Positions 59,635-64,000 of a stretch of DNA of 64,000 nt are shown here, piece by piece. How positions within the stretch are numbered: the first letter of the stretch is position 1; each line of letters opens with the position of its first letter. The notes below the pieces were generated by a model. That model made no database searches and was not told the origin of the DNA. It worked only from the letters and a program-made list of their open reading frames with translations. The translations under genes were made by a program, and so were the position numbers. The DNA is from Paraburkholderia diazotrophica. GTDB lineage: Bacteria > Pseudomonadota > Gammaproteobacteria > Burkholderiales > Burkholderiaceae. The DNA lies in the NCBI RefSeq assembly GCF_900108945.1, contig NZ_FNYE01000012.1, positions 124,001 through 188,000 on the forward strand, read 5' to 3'.

Positions 59635-60516
59635 TCAGCCTTCCAGCACGGGCGAACGCGTACGCAGATACTCTTCGAAGTCCGCGGCCACTTCCGGGTG
59701 GCGCAGCGCGAATTCGACAGTCGCCTTCAGATAGCCGAGCTTGCTGCCGCAGTCGAAACGCGTGCCGTGATACTTGTACGCAAGCACCTGCTCATCGGCG
59801 AGCAGTGACTGGATCGCGTCCGTCAGTTGCAGTTCGCCGCCCGCGCCCGGCTTCAGCGCGCGGATGTGATCGAAGATGCGCGGCTTCAGCACATAACGGC
59901 CGACCACGCCGAGATTCGACGGCGCGACTTCGGGCGCCGGCTTCTCGACGATGCCCGACATCTTGATGATCGCGTCTTCCCACTCCTTGCCGTCGACGAT
60001 GCCGTACGACTTCGTCTCCGACGGCGGAATCTCTTCGACGCCGATCACCGAGCTGTGATAGTGATCGAACACCTCGATCATTTGCTGCATGACGGGCGGC
60101 TTGCCGTACAGCAGGTCGTCCGCGAGGATCACGGCGAACGGGTTGTCGCCGACCAGCTTTTCCGCGCACAGCACGGCGTGGCCCAGACCCAGCGCCTCCG
60201 GCTGACGCACGTAGAAGCAGTCGACGTGGCTCGGCTTGATACTGCGAACCAGTTCGAGCAGCTTCGCCTTGCCGCGCGCTTCCAGCTCGGCCTCGATTTC
60301 GTACGACTTATCGAAATGGTCTTCGATCGCGCGCTTGCTGCGGCCCGTCACGAAGATCATTTCGGTGATGCCGGCCGCCATGGCCTCTTCGACTGCGTAC
60401 TGGATCAGCGGCTTGTCCACGATAGGCAGCATCTCCTTCGGGCTCGCCTTCGTGGCAGGAAGAAAGCGCGTACCGAGACCCGCGACCGGAAAAACTGCCT
60501 TAGTAACTTTTAGCAT
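59635..60516 (-). CDS. galU: UTP-glucose-1-phosphate uridylyltransferase
   Basis: GalU makes UDP-glucose for LPS, exopolysaccharide and trehalose synthesis. The 293-residue protein has the nucleotidyltransferase start KAVFPVAGLGTRFLPATKASPKEMLPIVDKPLIQYAVEEA, the FAVILADDLLYG metal site and GVVGRYVLKPRIF. Length matches the family (about 290). It follows valS in the same direction by 71 bp and may be read through from it, though a separate promoter cannot be excluded. Confidence 0.97.
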   Translation of the reverse strand: MLKVTKAVFPVAGLGTRFLPATKASPKEMLPIVDKPLIQYAVEEAMAAGITEMIFVTGRSKRAIEDHFDKSYEIEAELEARGKAKLLELVRSIKPSHVDCFYVRQPEALGLGHAVLCAEKLVGDNPFAVILADDLLYGKPPVMQQMIEVFDHYHSSVIGVEEIPPSETKSYGIVDGKEWEDAIIKMSGIVEKPAPEVAPSNLGVVGRYVLKPRIFDHIRALKPGAGGELQLTDAIQSLLADEQVLAYKYHGTRFDCGSKLGYLKATVEFALRHPEVAADFEEYLRTRSPVLEG

Positions 60517-60587
60517 GTGTGTACCCTACGTCCTCTGGTTTGGAATGCGTGGAGGCGCCGCTTGGCGCGGCACGCATGGGGCGTAAA

Positions 60588-63470
60588 TCAGGCCGGCAAG
60601 CGTGACAGTTGTGCCGTCAGCTTGCCAATCGTGGTCTGGTATTCTGCCAGTCTTCTTTGCTCCTGCTCAACGACCGCCGGCGGTGCTTTTGCAACAAAGC
60701 TCTCGTTCTGGAGCTTGGCGTTACATTTCGAAACCTCTGCATTCAGTCTGGCGATTTCCTTCGACAGGCGTTCGCGTTCGGCGGCGACATCGATCTCCAC
60801 CTTCAACACGAGCTTGTCCGTTCCTACGATAGCAATCGGCGCGCCATGCGCCTGTGCATCGAGCGTTGCCTCGTCCGCGATGATCTGCACGTCGGACAAA
60901 CGCGCCAACGCCTGCGCGTAGGGCGCGAACGACGTGAGTCGCCCGGCGTTGCCCGTCACGAGCAGCGGCACCTTCGTTGCCGGCGACAGGTTCATCTCGC
61001 CACGCAGATTACGGCACGCGTCGATCACGGCTTTCAGATCGGCGGCCCACTGCTCGGCCGTTTCGTCGATCTTGCGCGGCTCTGCGACCGGGTAGGGCTG
61101 CGTCATGATCGATGCCTCGCCTTCCGCCTTGCCTTCAGGGTACATGTCCGTGAGCGGCGCCACCTTTTGCCACAACGCTTCCGTGATGAACGGAATCACA
61201 GGATGCGCGAGCCGCAGCACCGTTTCGAGCACTCGCAACAGCGTGCGGCGCGTAGCGCGCTGCTGTTCCGGCGTGCCTGTCTGGATCTGCACCTTCGCGA
61301 GTTCGAGATACCAGTCACAGTATTCGTCCCACACGAACTTGTATAGGGCGTTCGCCACATTATCAAAACGATAGTCCGCGAAGCCTTTTTCGATTTCGGC
61401 TTCGACACGCTGAAGCAGCGACACGATCCAGCGGTCGGCCTGCGAGAAGTCCGTGTAGCCGCCCGGCCCGCAATCGCCAGGCTGGCACGCGCCCGGCTTC
61501 GAGAAGCCGCAGTCGTGGCCTTCGCAGTTCATCAGCACGAAGCGCGTTGCGTTCCACAGCTTGTTGCAGAAGTTGCGATAGCCTTCGCAGCGCGCGAGGT
61601 CGAAGTTCACGTTGCGGCCGAGCGTCGCCATCGACGCCATCGTGAAGCGCAGCGCATCCGTGCCGAACGCGGGGATGCCTTCGGGGAATTCCTTGCGCGT
61701 CTTCTTTTCAATCGACGCGGCCTGCTTCGGATTCATCAGCCCCGTAGTGCGTTTCGCGACCAGCGCGTCGAGGCCGATGCCGTCGACGATGTCGATCGGG
61801 TCGAGCGTGTTGCCCTTGCTCTTCGACATCTTCTGACCCTCGGCGTCGCGCACGAGACCGTGCACATAGACGGTGTCGAACGGCACCTTGCCGGTGAAGT
61901 GCGTGGTCATCATGACCATGCGCGCGACCCAGAAGAAGATGATGTCGAAGCCGGTGACGAGCACCGACGACGGCAGAAACGCTTCCAGCTCGCGCGTCTC
62001 GTTCGGCCAGCCGAGCGACGAGAACGGCACGAGCGCCGACGAGAACCATGTGTCGAGCACGTCTTCGTCGCGCTTGAGCGTGCCCTTGTAGCCCTTCGCA
62101 TCGGCTTGCGCGCGTGCATCCTCTTCCGTCTTCGCGACGAAGATCTCGCCGCTCTCGCCGTACCACGCGGGAATCTGATGGCCCCACCACAACTGACGCG
62201 AGATGCACCAGTCCTGGATGTTTTCGAGCCACTGGTAGTACGTGGTCGTCCAGTTCTCCGGCACGAATTTGATCTGGCCGTTGCGGACCACGTCGAGCGC
62301 CGTTTCGGCGATCGACTTGCCCGGATTGAACGTGCCAAATGTGACATCAGGGGCCGGCTTGCTCATCGCGACGAACCACTGGTCGGTGAGCATCGGCTCG
62401 ATCACGACGCCCGTGCGGTCGCCGCGCGGCACCATCAGCTTGTGCGGCTTCACCGATTCGAGCAGCCCGAGCGCTTCGAGATCCGCGACGACCTGCTTGC
62501 GCGCGTCGAAACGATCCATGCCGCGATATTTTTCCGGCGCGTTGTCGTTGATCTTTGCATCGAGCGTGAGGATTTCGATTTGCGGCAGCTTGTGGCGCTG
62601 GCCGACCTGGTAGTCGTTGAAATCGTGCGCGGGCGTGACCTTCACGACGCCCGTGCCGAACTCGCGATCCACGTAGTCGTCGGCGATGATGGGGATTTCG
62701 CGGTCCGTCAGCGGCAGCCTGACGGTTTTGCCAATAAGGTGCGCGTAGCGTTCGTCTTCCGGATGCACCATCGCAGCGACGTCGCCGAGCATCGTTTCGG
62801 GACGCGTCGTCGCGACGGTCAGATGGCCCGAGCCGTCGGCGAGCGGATACTGGATATGCCACAGATGGCCGTTCTCTTCCTCGCTGACCACTTCGAGGTC
62901 GGACACGGCCGTGAGCAGCACCGGGTCCCAGTTGACGAGCCGCTTGCCGCGATAGATCAGGCCCTGTTCATACAGACGCACGAACACGTCGCGCACGGCA
63001 GCCGACATCTTGTCGTCCATCGTGAAGTATTCGCGCGACCAGTCGATCGACGCGCCGAGGCGCCGCACCTGGTTCGTGATCGTCGAGCCGGACTGCTGCT
63101 TCCATTCCCACACGCGCTCGACGAATTTTTCGCGGCCGAGGTCGTGGCGCGAAATGCCCTGCGCGTCCAGTTGCCGTTCGACGACGATCTGCGTCGCGAT
63201 CCCCGCGTGATCCGTGCCCGGCACCCACAGCGTGTTTTCGCCGAGCATGCGGTGATAGCGCGTCAGGCCGTCCATGATCGTCTGGTTGAACGCATGGCCC
63301 ATGTGCAGCGTGCCCGTGACGTTGGGCGGCGGCAGTTGAATCGAGAAGTTCTTGCGGCCCGGTTCGAACGCCGGAGCGGCGTAGCCGCGTTTTTCCCATG
63401 CGGGGCCCCAGTGGGCCTCGATCGTCTGCGGCTCGAAACTCTTGGCCAGCGTGCTGTCGCTTGTCGTCAT
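60588..63470 (-). CDS. valS: Valyl-tRNA synthetase
   Basis: ValRS charges tRNA-Val and edits mischarged threonine. The 960-residue class I enzyme has the HIGH-type motif GTLHMGHAFNQT, the editing CP1 domain (residues about 190-350), KMSKS in EGQKMSKSKGNTLDPID and a C-terminal coiled-coil (residues about 895-955, ERERLSKEIARLNAEVSKC) that binds tRNA. The start is the ATG at 63470; a TTG two codons earlier is less likely. Confidence 0.97.
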   Translation of the reverse strand: MTTSDSTLAKSFEPQTIEAHWGPAWEKRGYAAPAFEPGRKNFSIQLPPPNVTGTLHMGHAFNQTIMDGLTRYHRMLGENTLWVPGTDHAGIATQIVVERQLDAQGISRHDLGREKFVERVWEWKQQSGSTITNQVRRLGASIDWSREYFTMDDKMSAAVRDVFVRLYEQGLIYRGKRLVNWDPVLLTAVSDLEVVSEEENGHLWHIQYPLADGSGHLTVATTRPETMLGDVAAMVHPEDERYAHLIGKTVRLPLTDREIPIIADDYVDREFGTGVVKVTPAHDFNDYQVGQRHKLPQIEILTLDAKINDNAPEKYRGMDRFDARKQVVADLEALGLLESVKPHKLMVPRGDRTGVVIEPMLTDQWFVAMSKPAPDVTFGTFNPGKSIAETALDVVRNGQIKFVPENWTTTYYQWLENIQDWCISRQLWWGHQIPAWYGESGEIFVAKTEEDARAQADAKGYKGTLKRDEDVLDTWFSSALVPFSSLGWPNETRELEAFLPSSVLVTGFDIIFFWVARMVMMTTHFTGKVPFDTVYVHGLVRDAEGQKMSKSKGNTLDPIDIVDGIGLDALVAKRTTGLMNPKQAASIEKKTRKEFPEGIPAFGTDALRFTMASMATLGRNVNFDLARCEGYRNFCNKLWNATRFVLMNCEGHDCGFSKPGACQPGDCGPGGYTDFSQADRWIVSLLQRVEAEIEKGFADYRFDNVANALYKFVWDEYCDWYLELAKVQIQTGTPEQQRATRRTLLRVLETVLRLAHPVIPFITEALWQKVAPLTDMYPEGKAEGEASIMTQPYPVAEPRKIDETAEQWAADLKAVIDACRNLRGEMNLSPATKVPLLVTGNAGRLTSFAPYAQALARLSDVQIIADEATLDAQAHGAPIAIVGTDKLVLKVEIDVAAERERLSKEIARLNAEVSKCNAKLQNESFVAKAPPAVVEQEQRRLAEYQTTIGKLTAQLSRLPA

Positions 63471-63782
63471 CGTCAAAATCTGCCGGAAAATACGTGGAAA
63501 GATGCCCGAAACCTTGAATTATAAAGGGTGGCGCGAGGCGGCGGTCCGCGCCGGCTGTTGCTCGCGCTCAAGACTGGGGCAGGACGGGCGCGGGATGGGG
63601 CGCAAGCCAGCATGTGAGGCAGGAAGCAAGACAGCGAGCAAGACAGGGCGCGATCGGGCGCGCGATCCTGGCGGAATCGACGACTGACAGCCTCACGCGC
63701 GTCAGCGGCGCACGAGGCTCCGGGCGTCGCGGTCTTATAATGACGGACCACCCGCCGCAATCGTAGTTTCTTCTCGTCATCC
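63471..63782. other. Divergent promoter region of valS and the helicase gene
   Basis: No gene seen. TATAAT at 63736-63741 is a consensus -10 about 42 bp ahead of the helicase start, with no good -35. The middle part is low-complexity and purine-rich, with repeated GCAAGACAG-like words. Confidence 0.45.
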
Positions 63783-64000
63783 ATGCCCGAACTGCTCGCG
63801 AACCTGAACCCCGAACAACACGCCGCCGTCACGCTGCCGAACGAACCGGCGCTCATTCTGGCGGGCGCAGGCAGCGGCAAGACGCGCGTGCTGATCACGC
63901 GGATCGCGTGGCTGATCCAGCACGGACTCGCAACGCCTGCGACCCTGCTCGGCGTCACCTTCACGAACAAGGCCGCGCGCGAAATGATGTCGCGCCTGTC
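63783..64000 (+). CDS. UvrD/Rep-family ATP-dependent DNA helicase, truncated by the window edge
   Basis: The first 72 residues of a superfamily 1A helicase. LNPEQHAAVTLPNEPALILAGAGSGKTRVLITRIAWLI carries the Q-motif and Walker A (GAGSGKT), and TFTNKAAREMMSRL is motif Ia. Starting directly with LLANLNPEQHAAV fits UvrD (DNA helicase II), acting in nucleotide-excision and mismatch repair, but Rep and PcrA start similarly and the deciding C-terminal part is outside the window. Confidence 0.9.
   Translation, partial: MPELLANLNPEQHAAVTLPNEPALILAGAGSGKTRVLITRIAWLIQHGLATPATLLGVTFTNKAAREMMSRL

Overview
The window is a GC-rich, densely coded chromosomal segment. Gene content, protein sequences and codon use point to a Burkholderiaceae beta-proteobacterium, most likely Paraburkholderia or a close relative. 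This rests on recognising gene order and protein families, not on a database search. No prophage, insertion sequence, CRISPR array or ribosomal RNA was seen.

Layout. (1) 1-14.0 kb is a phosphate block: the end of glmM, then pstS-pstC-pstA-pstB-phoU-phoB-phoR, divergent ppk and ppx, an OlsB-like ornithine-lipid acyltransferase and a SixA-like phosphatase. Tandem Pho boxes precede pstS, a good Pho box precedes ppk, and a degenerate three-repeat version precedes olsB. The cell's uptake, storage and membrane-lipid responses to low phosphate therefore appear to sit side by side. (2) 14.0-21.9 kb holds two tRNAs (Pro, Arg), several very small membrane proteins or lipoproteins, a MATE exporter, an NlpD-like amidase activator, an aldose-1-epimerase-like protein and undecaprenyl-diphosphatase. 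(3) 22.0-39.3 kb is mixed: a secreted phosphoesterase, a di-heme peroxidase lipoprotein, a Nudix hydrolase, a lone amino-acid binding protein, glnS, gamma-glutamyltransferase, a class III CoA-transferase, alaS, and a divergent LysR/MFS pair. (4) 39.5-46.1 kb carries threonine aldolase, then an iron alcohol dehydrogenase, an acyl-CoA thioesterase and a complete Liv-type ABC core (two permeases, two ATPases) with no binding protein. (5) 46.7-59.1 kb is a myo-inositol locus. A leftward run encodes a sugar ABC importer (binding protein, permease, single-domain ATPase), then iolC, iolD, iolE and iolB. The divergent rightward run encodes an RpiR-type regulator and two Gfo/Idh/MocA dehydrogenases. 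A GGAA-N6-TTCC operator lies between them. (6) 59.2-64 kb holds a TusA-like protein, galU, valS and the start of a UvrD/Rep helicase.

I did not find a clearly new multi-gene system. The most worthwhile leads are regulatory or small: the Pho-box-like element in front of olsB, the inositol operator, a 28-residue membrane peptide, a candidate sRNA, a palindrome inside the uppP promoter, and the Liv-type cluster with an altered Walker A motif and no binding protein.
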